Program-made: the position numbers and the translations under genes | Assembly: GCA_032358165.1 (NCBI GenBank) | Contig: JAALGY010000059.1 | Location: 372,001 to 436,000, forward strand | Direction: 5' to 3' | DNA: 64,000 nt | From: Diplosphaera chodatii | Taxonomy: Eukaryota > Chlorophyta > Trebouxiophyceae > Prasiolales > Stichococcaceae | The notes under the pieces: generated by a model | What the model was told of the DNA's origin: nothing | Seen by the model: the letters and a program-made list of their open reading frames with translations, nothing else | Databases searched by the model: none | In this document: piece after piece, positions 32,848 through 45,676 of the stretch | Numbering within the stretch: the first letter of the stretch is position 1 | Layout: the number at the start of each line of letters is the position of its first letter

Positions 32848-35800
32848 ATGCGGCTCGCCAGGTCCCTGTGCGGTGTGCTCTCGCTCGCGCTGGTGCTCGC
32901 ACATGCGCCAGCCTCCACACATGCACAGGGCGCCAATGCTGGCGGCCTAGCTGCAGCACCCGCAGCTGGCACCGGAGCCAGTGCGGGCGGCCTCGGCACC
33001 GCGCCAGCCTCCGGCACGGCCGCCGGACCGGAGCTGTCTGCGCAGAGCATTGCCTCCTCCATCGGCGGGGGGTCCCTGGGCACCGTGCAGACAGGCGAGC
33101 CAGCATGCGCCTGGTTGGTGACCCTGTGCTGCTTGATCTGCTCTGCTCAGCAGTGCAGTGAGCACAGCTGCAAGCTTCCAGGACAACGTGGTGATGCTGG
33201 GCACAAGCCATAACGTCTTGCTACCATTGCGCAGGCATCAGCACAGCGCCAGAGCTCACGCAGTCGATCACCAAGCCGCCGCTCAAGGCGGTGCCGGTGG
33301 AAGTCGCGCCGGTCACAGGCCCGCCGGCCAAGCCGACCCCGCGTGGCAGCCTGCAAACCTGCACATTCAACGTCAAGGGCTCACGTGAGTAGCCTGATCG
33401 ACCTGCTGGCTTCACCTTGGGTGCTGTCAGTCACAATCACCTGATGATTAAAGTTGCCAAGTGCGCAGCGCACCTCATGACACGCTGCGCACCACTGAAA
33501 CGACTGCAGGACAGGCTGCGTTCTTGATGACCGACTTGACTCAGTCACTGCTCTCCTCTGCGCAGCCACAAGCGTGAACTCAGCGGGCGTGGGCGCGGCG
33601 GCCACCGGCACAGCCACCATCTCGTGCAGTGGCGCGGGCGCCCCGCTGTCCATCTATGGAGCCGCTACCGCCAGCTCCGGCTTCTCTGCCAAGCTCACTG
33701 GTATGCCGAACCCAACAGAGCTGGGGGCTGGCTGACGTCTGTCCGCAAAGCTGCTTGCATCGGCACTGCCGTGATCTGGCCGTGGCGAGCATGCCCTAGG
33801 AAGAAGGATTTGCTGATCATTGGAACTATCGGTGCAACTGACGATCGCGCCTGTGCGATGATGTAGGTGCAACCTTTGAGACCGAGACGCTTCCTGGTCC
33901 TCGCGGCGTGCTGCAGTTTGTCAACGTGAACCTGCGCATCACCAACTCGGTGTTCACGGGCATCACCGGCACCCCCTTCACCCTGGTCTTCAACAACTCC
34001 AATGTGCAGATCGACAACACCAACTTCGAGAGCAACTCAGGTGCATTGTGCGAAGCATCTCGCGCTGGACGCGACTGCTGGTCAGCTGCATGCAGCGCGG
34101 TGTGTCCTTGAGGCTGGCGGCGTCAGGGCACCCGGTTGCATTTCATCTGGCATTGAGATTTGCTGTGATACTGCTGCTTTGAACCGGCTTGTTTCTGCAC
34201 ATGGCAGGCACCCCGGAGGGCGTGATGCACGGCTTTGGCTCGTTCTTCACCATCACCGACAGCAACTTCACGACCAACAGCGGTCGCCAGACGGGCGCCA
34301 TCACCATTGAGGACGGCTCCCTCACGACCAGTGGCTGCGTCTTCAACAGCAACCAGGGCGCGCAGGTGGGCGGTCGCCAAGCTGATAAGCCCTCAACATC
34401 GCCGCTCCGTACCAAATCGACAGGTTGCCGACCTGCAGGGCCAGTAGCTTTTCATGCCCTCTGAGCAGCACTGATGGTGAGTATACATGGTTATGCAGTC
34501 AAATGCTGGCGCGGTGGTCATTGGCGTGGGCTCGGTGGCGTCCTTCACCACGACGCAGTTCGTGGGCAACCAGGGGTCCGCCGGTGGCGCCATCCTGGCG
34601 TACCAGGGCACCAGCATCGCCTTCGACCGCTGCACATTTGCCCAGAATGCGGTATGGCCTTGCGACCCTCGCCTGCTGTGGCCTTCAGGAGTGCTTGAGG
34701 CATTGGCTTTGCCTTTTCATGTGAGCACAGCAGCATGGTCGTGTTGCACTCCATCAATCAGACCGTCAGCCGGCGCAGTGCACAAAGCAGACACAGGGTG
34801 TGGCTTTGCTGTCATGGTCATCGTTCCGGTCACTCGCGCTTGTGGGTGCGCCTCACCGCGGCTCAGGGCGTCTGATCTGCTGCTGCAGGCGACAAATAAT
34901 GGTGGTGCCATTCAGCAGCTGGGCGGCAATCTCACGATCGCCAGCTCGTCATTCGTGGGCAACACAGCGGGTGCCATCGGCGGCGGGTACTTCGGCTCGG
35001 AAGTGGTGCGTCCAACATCTGCACATCTCATATCGGGGTGCCACGCTTTTGTGGTCTGATGGCTTCCCCAGCGCTTGTCCAGCACCCCATGGACCGCCCG
35101 GTGCTATTCACATGCATGCTGTAACTTTGGCTGATGCCTGCTCAGCTGCCGTCTCCGCTGATGATGCCGTGTCTCATGTACTGCAGACGGGCGCGATCTC
35201 AGACAGCGAGTTCATCAACAACACCGCCACTGCTGGCCAAGGTGGTGGTGTGTACATGGAGACCGTTGTTGCTGACGTCATCAACTCACGGTATGTCCCA
35301 GCTCCTGTACCAACCTTTCCACAAGGCCACACACCTTCCAGTTGTTACACAGGGCCTGGCTGCTTGGTCGTACCCCCCTCCTGAGCGTGTGCCATGTGAC
35401 TGCCTCGTGTCAAAGGAAGCAAGTGCAGAGCTTTCAAGGGAGCAGTCCATCTGCTGAACTTCACCTCTGTCTGGCCCACCACCTACAAGCATGCAGGCTC
35501 AAACGTGGCCTTGGTGCACCGCACGGCACCAAGTGCAACTGGCGTGTGCTGCCCCCTGCAGGTTTGCCAACAACAGCGCACAGGCCGGCGGCGGCCTGTT
35601 CCAGCTGGACGTGGAGGGCGCCGTGGACCAGTGCGCCTTCGAGGGCAACATCGGCTCGTCGTCAGACCAGAGCTTCGGCTCGGGCGGCGGCCTCAGCCAG
35701 TCGGGCGGCAGCGGCAACGTCAGCAGCTCCATCTTCATTGAGAACACCGTGAGTGGGCTGCAGTGTGAAGTTTGCACTGACTCCTTGAACCGCATGCGCC

Positions 35801-36915
35801 CCAGCTTTGCGACAAAGGCCGCCGTGTTTGAAGACTGCCGCTTCTGCCTACCTGACTGGATCTGACCCTTGCTATTTGCTGGTCATGGGTGTGAAAAAGA
35901 ATAGGCAGAGCACATGTTTGAGGCTGAATGTCTGTTTCTGGCTGCAGTCACCCAACCTGGGGGGTGGTCTGTACCAAAATAACCGCACCGGAGGCGTGAG
36001 CTCGTGCATCTTTGCGGGCAACACAGTGACGCTGGACTTCTCTGGCCAGGTACTCAGCTGGCAAGGCAGCTCAATGGGTTAACCTGCGCCCGCATGTCCA
36101 GCCAACTGCAACATGGCAACAGCTCCTCGCCGTGCCTGCTCTCTGAACGGCCGACCGTCTGCATGCAGGGTGGTGGCCTGTTCCGTAGCGGCGCCAATGG
36201 CGACATCTCGAACATCTTTTTCGAGAACAACAATGGCGCGCTGAGCGGCGGTGGCCTGTTCGAGGTGTTTTGCTGACTGTGCACCTCCAGTAGAGCCGTT
36301 GGAATGTTGGAGCAGCTTGTGCACTACGAGCATCAGCAGGCAGCACGTGCAGCCAGAACTGAAGGGAACTTCATGATGCGCCCCAGTCAGTCAGCGCCAC
36401 AAACTGAGGCCTCCTGCCCTGCAGGTGGCGTCAATTGGTGATGTGAGCGACTGCACGTTCCTGTCCAACACGGCCGGTACTGATGGCCCCTCTGTCTACG
36501 CCTTCAACTGCGCCGGCCGCATCTTCAACAACGCCTTCGCGAACGAGCCCGTGAACGCGGTGCGTGGTGTCTCAACCCCGTCTTGTGCCGTGCAAGCATG
36601 AAGAGTCACTGCAGGGGTCCCTCGTCAAGCTCCTGCAGTGTCGCTGAGGGTGATCAGCTGCAGCTGCCAGCAATGTTAGCGTCCTTTTGTACTTGAGCCT
36701 AGCCGCGGTCCGGCCTGATACTGGCTCGACGCCTGGTGCAGGTGGCCATCGACCACTCCATCGGCTTCACGGAGCGGTCCCTGGTGACGGGCACCATCTC
36801 GCTGACGGCCCTCGGCGGCGCCCCTGGAGCTGCTCCAGGGGAGGCGGCCGTGGCCGCAGCGCCGGCAACCGCTGCAGGCGGCGGCGGCACTGGCACCAGC
36901 ACCACCGGCCTGTGA
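32848..36915 (+). CDS. Secreted parallel beta-helix repeat protein
   Basis: Thirteen exons (32848-33094, 33235-33384, 33566-33700, 33867-34040, 34208-34365, 34499-34651, 34889-35005, 35187-35290, 35562-35748, 35948-36049, 36169-36264, 36425-36559, 36742-36915) join in phase to about 643 residues. The start at 32848 gives a clear signal peptide, MRLARSLCGVLSLALVLAHA, followed by an Ala/Gly-rich spacer. The rest consists of short imperfect repeats such as FTITDSNFTTNSG, FTTTQFVGNQGSAGGA, LTIASSSFVGNTAGAIGGG, ISDSEFINNTATAGQGGGVY, FANNSAQAGGGLF and ISNIFFENNNGALSGGGLF. This is the 'S.F..N.A..GGG' pattern of right-handed beta-helix (PbH1, polymorphic outer membrane protein-like) proteins. Such proteins are usually extracellular: carbohydrate-active, adhesive or wall-associated. 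No lyase or hydrolase active-site motif was identified. The C-terminus is Ala/Gly/Thr-rich with no membrane anchor. The first intron appears to use a GC donor (ACAG then GCGAGC). Confidence 0.88.
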
Positions 36916-37795
36916 GCGGGCAGCCCCGGCCGCCGCTGCTGCTGCGTTGCTGCCCACCGCGCCGCTGCCGTGTATCTGACGACTGCCGCGGGGCGGGATT
37001 GTACATGCGGTCTGGGTCATGGCACCTGTCACCCGGACTAGGGCACCCGCAGCTGGTGGATGCTGCCTGTTCTGGGCTTCGCTGAACTTGGACAGGGGAG
37101 CGCGTTTTGGGGAACTGACATGCAGACGAGGTACATCAGTTGAGTTACGGTGTTGTACTGGCCGCATCTGGAATCAGTCGCGCCTCATCACAGCAGACTT
37201 TGCATGCGCTTGGACAGTGAAGTTGTCAGCCGGTGTCCTGACTTGAATGAAGGCTGGACATCCAGATGACGGCGAACCGTCACTCAGTTGGTCGGCCGCA
37301 ATGTCTCCGGAAAGAAGGAAAGGACTGGCCACCAAGCATGACAACAAGCATCCCAACATCAACTGCAAAGGGTGGGTGACAGCAGGAAGCTGACAGGTGC
37401 TTCCGTTGCCACTGTAATCACGCCCCCAGCGAAGCGGTGCCGGACGCATCAGGTGAGGGTCGCGCCAAATATTTCAGAACGTACGGTGCAGAAGTGCGGC
37501 AGGCTGCAGGGCTGGCACAGCGCTGACGCTGCTCGACGCTGTCGAACGCGCTGGGGCGTGTCCTGCGAGTCAGTCAGCTGTCAGTAGGCGCTGCTGCCTG
37601 CCACCTCTCCTGACGGCGCAGGAGCGCTGTGTACCACCAACAGCTGGCCAGCATGCTGGAGATCTGATAGAATTGTTTCGGGCGGGCTGTGCTGGCGGCC
37701 CAGAGGTGGTAGGGGCAGCGTTGATCTTGTCGTGAAGAACTCCGGCTCAGTGGCGCTCACAGCGCAGCCTGCAGCGTAACGTCAGCCGGCCTACC
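36916..37795. other. Intergenic spacer upstream of syntaxin
   Basis: About 880 bp, no coding features recognised. It should hold the 3' UTR of the beta-helix gene and the syntaxin promoter. Confidence 0.4.
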
Positions 37796-40700
37796 ATGAA
37801 CGACCTTCTGGGTGCCGTCAAGGTGTGTGCGCTGCCCTGCGGGTCGAAATGGTCATGTTTTGGGCATAGTGTATCTGAAACAGCTTCACAAGGCTGTCCG
37901 CCCGGGTAGCAAGAGCGGCTGCTGATCCAATGCTGCACGATCGAAACCCCTTCGCCGCGTGTTCGGCGCGGTACGACAGTGCATCGGACACGGTGCCGGA
38001 CATGGATGCTGGCAAGCCTCGCGCCGCAGCATATGCATATTGCTGCGGACACCGGCGCCGTGGTGCTGCGGCCGCATGGCATGCTGTCAAGTGAACGCAG
38101 GAAACACGCCGCTGAAGTTCAGCATGACGACCGAGCAGCTCGGGGTGGCAGCCGCTGCCTACCGACCGTTGCCATGTTTCATCATTTGGTCATGCCCTGC
38201 GGTGCAGACTGGTGGCCAGGCGCCACCCGTTGGGTATGGCGATGGAGCTGCGCCGGGCACAGCGCCGCCGCAGTCCGCCGACAAGGCGCTGCCTGACTTC
38301 TTTAACCAGGTCGAGGCGATCAAGGTGAGGGAGCATGGGGTCATTTGCGCCAAAGACTGACTGTCAGCATCAGCATGCAGATGTCCCACCTGCGTTGCAC
38401 TAGTTTCTGAGGCATTGCGCATGCAAGCAGTGGGGAATGGGCTGTGACATTGCATCCCTTCCGGCGCTGCAGAAGCAGCTGGCGAACATCCGCCAGATCC
38501 AGGGCCAGCTGCAGCAGTCGCACGAGCGCAGCAAGGTGGTCACGCGGGGCGCCGACATGCGGCAGCTGCGCGAGGAGATGCAGGTGCGCTTCTGTGCTTG
38601 CAGTGTCAGCTTTGTTGTGGCTTCTGGGAGCAGAGCCACACCCCATCTGACGGACATACAGCCGGTGTGCTTGGCTGCCAGAAACAGACCAGCGCGCTGC
38701 TGCCGCTGTTGTCAGCATGCTGCTGAGCAATCACACAAGCATGGCAGGGCCCTGCGCCTGCAGGTGATCCAGTGCCCAGGCGCACATCGCTCGTCGCAGT
38801 GCTCCCACGTCACTGTGCAGTGATCTTGCACGCAGGCGGAGATCAACGAGGTGAACAAGATCGCGCACACCATCAAGGCGCGGCTCGAGCGGCTCGACGG
38901 CGACAACGCAAAGGCGCTCAAAATGCAGGTGGGCTGCAGCAGCCGCACTGACAGCCCTGTCACATGCGTCAGCGGGCTATGTCTCGTGTTTCGACGTTGT
39001 GCATATGGGGACACAGCATGGTGGCTGCCTGCACAGGGACTGCCTAGTGACGCTGTAGGGACCCCAGTCCGGGCTATTGACTCTGGTGTGATTGCTACAG
39101 GGCTGCGGGCCCGGCAGCAGCAGCGAACGCACGCGCACGGCGATCACCGCGGCGCTGCGCAAGAAGCTGCGCGACTTAATGGGCGAGTTCCAGCAGCTGC
39201 GGCAGCGCCTGCAAGACGAGTACAGGTGCGCTTTGCAACCCAGCCGGCGGCAGCACTCTTGCCCAGCCTGCTTTGCTGTCGCTCCACTGCAGTCATGGCA
39301 ATGCGACCCGTGCTGAGCAGGACTGGAGGTAGTTCAAGAAGGTTCTTCGACCACCCCTAGCAGGACCGTTTAGCTGCAGCCCGTGCATGGGAGGACACGC
39401 GGGTTTGATGCATGTCAGAGCCGTTCCTTGCAAAGCCCTTGAAATCAGCGTTGTAATGCCTCGGGCTGGCAGGGAGGTGGTGGAGCGGCGGGTGTACACG
39501 GTGACGGGGCAGCGGCCGGGGGAGGAGGAGGTGGAGCAGCTCATAGAGACGGGGGAGTCGGAGACCATCTTCCAGAAGGCCATCCTGGAGCGCGGGCGCG
39601 GCCAGGTGGGGAGACGCCCCGCCCCCTGTGACCCGCGCCTCCCGATCCCATGTCGACCGTCCTTGACGCTGATGCGGGCCCGCGCAAACTGGCCCCCAAG
39701 GCAGTCGGCAGAGTCCAGGGGCATCAGGGTGCCTGACCACTGGGTCTGCGCCCGGGCAAGCGGCGCATGGCTGTGCGACTGGGCCGTATGCTGCATGTGC
39801 TGAGCATGTTGTCCGGCGCACCTGGCCGCGGGTGGTCTGGTCAGGCGCTCTTCATCATATTCAGGAGCAGCGTGAGTCCAGGAAGAAGCTGGGGTCAGCG
39901 GAGCGAGGATCGAAGTCCTAAACCCTGGCCGCAGGTGGCGGACACGCTGGCGGAGATCCAGGAGCGGCACGAGGCGGTGAAGGAGCTGGAGAAGAGCCTC
40001 CTGGACCTGCACCAGATCTTCCTGGTGCGGCCGCGTCAATCCGACTCATTCCCTTCAGGAAGCGACGTGCAACGCCACCCTGCCGTACAACAGCGACGCA
40101 CAGCGACGTGTGAGCCACGTGCCTGCGGGCGCTGCTGCAGAAGCGGAAGCTATTCTGTGCTGCCCCCGCGACTCGGCGCCGGCGTCCCAACCCCGACACT
40201 CCACTCCACTGGCCGATCCAGCACTTGCGGACCTGCCCGCCCGCAGGACATGGCGGTGCTGGTGGAGGCGCAGGGCGAGATGCTGGACAACATCGAGGCG
40301 CAGGTGTCGCGGTCGGTGGAGTACGTGCAGGCCGGCACCACCGCGCTGGTGGACGCCAAGGTGCGCGCCCTGTCGTGACCGCACAGTGTTGGGAGACTGT
40401 CAAAACCCTGATCTGCAGCTGCTGATGTCGCGTTCGTAGAGAGGCGGAGGAACCTGAGATGCTGCCCGTGCTGCCCTGCAGAAAATCCAGAAGAAGACGC
40501 GCAAGCTCATGTGCTGCGTGCTCATCACCGTCCTCATCATGTGAGCATTACTGTCCTAGTCCTGTCCGGGCCCCTTTGTTCACTGATCTGTACGACTTTG
40601 CACAGGACAGCTGCAGCTGATCTGCATGCTGAGTGTTGACATTCTCCTGTGCAGAATCGGAATCATCGCCGGCATCATCGCATGGCAGGTGAGTACATAA

Positions 40701-40883
40701 TTGTACAATGGCATGTCTGCATCCTGGTCCGCATGCAGTCATGCTCATGTGGATGCTGGGCGGGGAACTGAGGCATGCTGATGGTGGGGCAGGTGACGAA
40801 GTGATCCTGGAGTGTGGGCGCCACTGCTGCAAGGGCAGAGCTGACAGCCCGCCCTTGCCGGTGCATAGGTCACCAAGAAGTAG
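37796..40883 (+). CDS. Plasma-membrane-type syntaxin (Qa-SNARE, SYP1-like)
   Basis: Eleven exons (37796-37822, 38208-38324, 38473-38583, 38836-38928, 39101-39225, 39473-39605, 39935-40024, 40247-40360, 40482-40540, 40655-40688, 40869-40883) join in phase to 305 residues. The N-terminal Habc bundle runs from [12 protein letters not shown] through [18 protein letters not shown] and [14 protein letters not shown]. Then come the plant-syntaxin signature [39 protein letters not shown] and [18 protein letters not shown]. The SNARE helix is about residues 203-270 ([19 protein letters not shown] ... [19 protein letters not shown]), with the zero-layer Gln near residue 241. A C-terminal membrane anchor ([20 protein letters not shown]) ends with WQVTKK. 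It acts as the target-membrane Qa-SNARE in exocytosis or cell-plate-type fusion; alpha-SNAP, encoded 16 kb away, would act on complexes containing such SNAREs. The last exon is only five codons. Confidence 0.97.
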
Positions 40884-42347
40884 GGCTTCAGCGAGGCACG
40901 AGGATGTGCTGCAGCACGGCTTTGCTGATGGGCACCAGGCAGCACCAGTGGGCAGCGGGAAGGATGCCCACTGGTGCGTCCATGGAGCACCCACAAATAT
41001 TGGGCAGCGAATGCGGCGGAAACAACTGGGAATGTGTCAACATTGGGCATCTCCTTGTCAATGGACATCATTTACTGGAGGCTGTGGACTGCAGCTCAGC
41101 AGGGAGAAGAGTGCGCAGCATGCACATGGACGGACTACTGCAGTGTCTGTTGGTCTGGGACGGTCAGAAGAGCACTCAGCACTTGCTGTGAGACTTTGAT
41201 GCTGCCGATAGCTAACTACCTTGATAAGCGTCGCAAGCGCTCATACCATCCTGGTGAGGTCATTCCAGGCAAGGAAGCGGTGATCATGACATATGGTCTT
41301 GCTGACCAGCTGACCAGCGGGACCCCAGGCTCCCGTGTCTCTGTGTGTTGGGCTGCAAACCATACAACTCGATGTGCACATCAGGGCTACACAGCAGCTC
41401 ACATCAAGCTCCTGCAGACGCGCCTAGGGCATGCCAGCGCGTACTGTCGCCAGATCCCCAGTTGTTAAAGGCTCGGATGTCCAGGCGCTGGCTGCTACCT
41501 CAGCTGATCTCGTGATCCGGGCAACAGTCTGGGTCATGCCTGACCTGCACCGCTCTCAGGTGCCGCGGCATGCATGTTGCGGCGGCGTGTGTACTCCCTC
41601 CAGAACTGCAGTTTCAAAGACTGCATGAGGATCCGGGCGAGTCGTTACATGCTTTGCAGCAACTGCCCACATGCCAAGCGCGGCGTTGTGGGACTGTGAA
41701 AAGCGAATGCAGTGCAGAGGGAGGGCACACGGGCGCGCCTGCTGCTGCAGGAAGTGCTGCAGCAGCACAACACATATGAGGTCAAAGCATCTGCGCACTT
41801 TCCCAAGCACACAGATGCTGCAGTGAAGCGCCCAGTCAAGTTCGGTCAAGTACCTATGGGTTATTGACCAGATGGCATCCAGCATGCCTCGACCGTGGTC
41901 TGACCAACAAGTCAGCAAGTGTTGGGGCAAGCTGCACCTGCAGGCACCACCAGTCGCGGCAGCCGGTTGGCCCTTTCTGCTTCAGCAACTGCAGGTCACC
42001 CTCCGCATACCCTGCACACCAGGGAGCCACATTCACATGCGAAACTTGCTGCTGGCATCGTCCCTTCATACAGCACATCATTGCATCTGGATGCCACGTC
42101 GCAATTGTGTCCATTCCGAACCTGGCGCTCACCTGCTGGCGCAAGCTGCCTGGTCCAGACCTCATTGGTCCGGGCCAGCTTGCGCCTGCCGTTGCAACGC
42201 TCTTGATGAGTCACGACGCATCACCAGCAGAACGCTGGTCAACTGGGCCGTGGCAGAGCCTGCACATGTCCTCTGCATGTATGCGGTCCACGAACAGCGG
42301 CACACCACCTGCTCTCTCCCGAGACATGGTGGGCAGCATTACTCACC
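40884..42347. other. Region without a resolved gene
   Basis: About 1.5 kb. It may contain later exons of the minus-strand F-box gene starting at 42465, but no candidate exon matched in phase with a recognisable sequence. Confidence 0.4.
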
Positions 42348-42465
42348 AGCGTTTGCAGACCAGCTCCGCATTGATGAGGTCGTACGCGTCCAGCGGCGAG
42401 TCAGGGCCCCGGAACACAATGAGCAGTTCCTCGTCCGTCAGGTCCTCGACCGTCTTGGAGGCCAT
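42348..42465 (-). CDS. First exon of an F-box protein (partial model)
   Basis: The exon starts with ATG at 42465 and ends at a GTGAGT donor: MASKTVEDLTDEELLIVFRG, then PLDAYDLINAELVCKRW. The pattern L.DEELL.IF...LI.AELVCKRW is the F-box motif, which binds Skp1 in SCF ubiquitin ligases. The substrate-binding part must lie on following exons below 42340, which I could not identify. The gene may be short, or a fragment. Confidence 0.65.
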
Positions 42466-43591
42466 GGCAACAACTTGATGTGACTGCCCAAGAGCTCGCC
42501 TGCACCAATGGACGCCGGCAAACATCAGTCAGCGCTTTTGCAGGGTGCATGCATCTGCTCAGCGCCACAATGAGCATGCCAGTATATGTACCGGTGCGTT
42601 GTCCTAGACGCCTATGCCCGTCGATTCGTTGATGCGTAAGTGATGCAGATTATGAAAAGGTCAACATGCTAGCACAGGTGATAAGGCTGGCGACGCGCAC
42701 ACCTCAGATCTGAAAATGTGCCTGATGAGAAGGAAGCCTGCAAAGCTGACGTTGACAACCCTGTCAAGTACGCCTACCTGTACCCTGTGCAGCTCCGCGA
42801 TGCCCGCGAGCAGCAGAGCTTCAGGCTTCCGACCCGGTGACTTGCAGCATCACTCCCACCGCAGCTTGTCTGCCACCTCCGGTATATACGGCGGCACCTG
42901 CTTTGAGGCCCTCCGAGCAAGGTGCAGCCCAGTAGTTGAACGAGGTTGTGGTGCTGTGCGCACGCATTCAAGCGGTCAACATCGCACGAGCGTCGGTGAC
43001 AAATGGGAATCCCTGTCATCCCACAGCCCATCCAAGAATCCCTGCCGACACGACCAAGTTGGCAAGTCCTTACCAGCCACTGGAGCTGTGACTGAGAAAC
43101 CTGGATGCATCTGAGATCATGAAGACGAGTAAGTGACACCAGGGGAGCGTGCATATTGCAAGCTGCCACAGATGACATTCGGCTGGTTGCTGAGGTTGGG
43201 CTGCACCTGCTATGCCACCATCGCTTTCTGGACAGCGGTCTGCTGGACGAGGCTGCTCGCTTGCCTGCCAGCTTCGCTACCGAACAGGGGCGGGGTTGCA
43301 TCACTTGATCCGGCAGGTGCAGTTATCGAGAAACACTCACACGTTTCTTCTCTTGACGCTGCTGCGGTAGCAGGCAGCAGCACGGCGCTGCGCTATCAGC
43401 AACGTGTAGCAGCACCACATATGGCAGCACCCATGCAGCACCTGCACTACTGCTGTCAAAAAATAGCACACATGACGTGCAGTAGTCACTGCTGCGGCGG
43501 CTTCAGCAGAAGCAGTCCGTTACCACGCTGCCAGTAGCTTGGATTGCACCACAGCCGACATCAGGCAGCCAGGGTGCTGCGCGCAGGTGAC
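42466..43591. other. Intergenic region between divergent genes
   Basis: About 1.1 kb between the F-box exon and the PARP-type gene. No coding features were recognised. Confidence 0.4.
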
Positions 43592-45676
43592 ATGGCAGAA
43601 GGCGAACCATCTCCGGTCCCGAGTGTGCGACCGTGTTCTGCGGCCATCCCGCCGGATCTGCCGCAGCACTGGGATCCAATGCCAGAGGGCGCCGAGGTGG
43701 TCGAAGTAGTGCTCTACGATGATGTGGAAGGTCAGCGTGCACTTCGATGATTTCACCTCAGTATCTGCGCTTCAGTTCCACATGTGCCATATGCTGCTGA
43801 TGTCGGTTGCTGCCTGCTGTGTTAAACGCATAGTGCTCCTGCTATTACGTGCAGGACGGAGAGCATCATCTGTGCCATACATCGCGCCTGTGAACATCAG
43901 GACACTGTTGGTCATGCTGCAGCACGGCATTGCAAGGTGAGTCTGCATGACGTTCCCCACAAGATTTGTGCCAGCCCACAGGCCAAGCAGCACACATGCT
44001 GTGAGCTGGCTACTCTGACGATGAAGGTGAGCTGTCTGCTGCGCAGCGGTGATGCTGCTGCTGCGCTGGATCTTGCGGACAACGATCTGGAAGCGGCGTT
44101 GCAGATATGCAAGGATACTGCAAGCAAAGGTGGTGCTGCAAAATGCGCCTTTCCCATGTGGCTGGACCGCCTGCAAGCCAACAACATCGGAAGGCATGCT
44201 TGCTGACACAACCACCACCTGAGCCCGCCTGCGACTAGTGGCAGCACCAGCTGGTTGCCGATCTGCAGTGCACTCTACTGAGCTAACATGCTGCAATCTC
44301 TGCAGAGCTGAAGCGATTGGGACTCTGCTGCACTTCAGGGGGCGTGGGAGGGCTGCATCTCGGTATGCCATTGTGCAGTGTGCGCGCGGCAGGTGCTGGA
44401 TGCTGACTGTAGTCAGACTGACCCTTGTATCAGGTTCTATGTCACTTGCATATCCATGTGCATTGCAGGCTCTTTCCATGGGCAGCGCAGCAGAAGATGA
44501 CAGCAGAGGCAGCGGCGGTGCTGGACCTGTTCCATCAGACACAGCCAGCTCTGAACAGACCCATCGCCGTCACGCAGGTGGTTGTTTTGCACAATCACCT
44601 GCGTCTCACCTCAGAAAAGGAGGTACCTTCTGTCAGCGGCTTACGGGCCACGTACGTACCTGCTTTTGCCTAGTGTTGGAGCAACAGCCGCGCCCTTCCC
44701 AAGCAGATCAACGTGCTCGTGCAACACGTCTGTCAGAAGGATCGAAACTGTTTTAGCAGACTGCAGTGGTTCCGGATGGCTAGAGACATGCGGCCGTGTG
44801 AACCTATGCAGGTCGCACGCATCCAGAATCCAGCCCTCTACAGGCGCTTCATCCAAGCGTGCTCAGACATCGATGCTTGCAACGACTGGGGTGCGTGTTT
44901 TCCGCATGCTTGCATTCTAGACTCAAAAGCAGGTCAGCCTTGCTTGCAGTGTGTGCCTAGGCCACCGGGCCTACCTCGGGCTCTGACCCAAGTAACATGT
45001 AAGGCAGGGACGTGTGACAGGAGCATTCTCATGGCATATACATATGTACCTCTAAATATAGGCTTCTGTGTCCCGTCGTAGGCGGAGGATATGGTCTGCA
45101 GCCAGCCTTCCCGCTGAAGTTCCATGGCACATCGACGTTGATTGCCTCCAAGGTAGGCAGCGACTGCCATGGGGCTCTAGGCAATGCCCCAGTGCCCAGT
45201 AGTGCTACCATCATGCTCGCTTGGACTTCTGCAGGAACTGCATTGCCCGACCATGGTACAGAGCCAATACAATATGCAACTGGGACACCTGCAAGCAATG
45301 CATTTTCTTTGCAGGTCGCCAGAGAGGGTTTTGTGAACGCTTACAGCCGTCACGCCGGGACGTGGTTTGCTGAATATGCCGCCACAAGCGTTGGATACTG
45401 CTCAAAGGCAAGCGCCAGAAGCTGCCTGGATGTTTTCTTGTCGTGCAATAACGCGCGACAGGGAGCCCAAGATCAACAGACATGCCGGCCTTTGTCTTCC
45501 TGCAGGACCATCCAGAGTCTGCAGACCTCCAAATGGGCAGGCGATACACGATGTTGCTGGTGTCTGTGCCGCCAGACGAAGGAGTCGACAGAGTGCGTGG
45601 CTGGACCTACAAAGAAACCAACGAAAGCCGCTGCTGCCCGGCGTATAGAATAGTGTTCACGGTGCTCGAGGCCTGA
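43592..45676 (+). CDS. PARP-type ADP-ribosyltransferase
   Basis: Resolved exons: 43592-43730 (starts MAEGEPSPVPS; contains LPQHWDPMPEGAEVVEVVL), 43855-43936, 44707-44890, 45082-45152, 45315-45407 and 45506-45676. Additional exons lie near 44004-44125 (LLRSGDAAAALDLADNDLEA, a UBA-like look) and 44470-44576, with frames not settled. The LP.HWDPMP segment and VARIQNPALYRRFIQ are typical of the start of PARP catalytic domains of the PARP10/14/15 type. LKFHGTSTLIAS supplies the HGT motif with the NAD-binding His, and GTWFAEYAATSVGYC corresponds to the 'G.YFA......Y' segment. The last strand, CCPAYRIVFTVLEA, appears to lack the polymerase Glu (an Ala seems to occupy that place), which suggests mono-ADP-ribosylation or loss of activity. 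The intron after 45407 needs a GC donor (CAAAG then GCAAGC). Confidence 0.82.

Noticed and set aside
18982..40883. alpha-SNAP and syntaxin as a functional cluster
   Set aside because: They act in the same process, but 16 kb and three unrelated genes separate them; there is no sign of linkage beyond chance.
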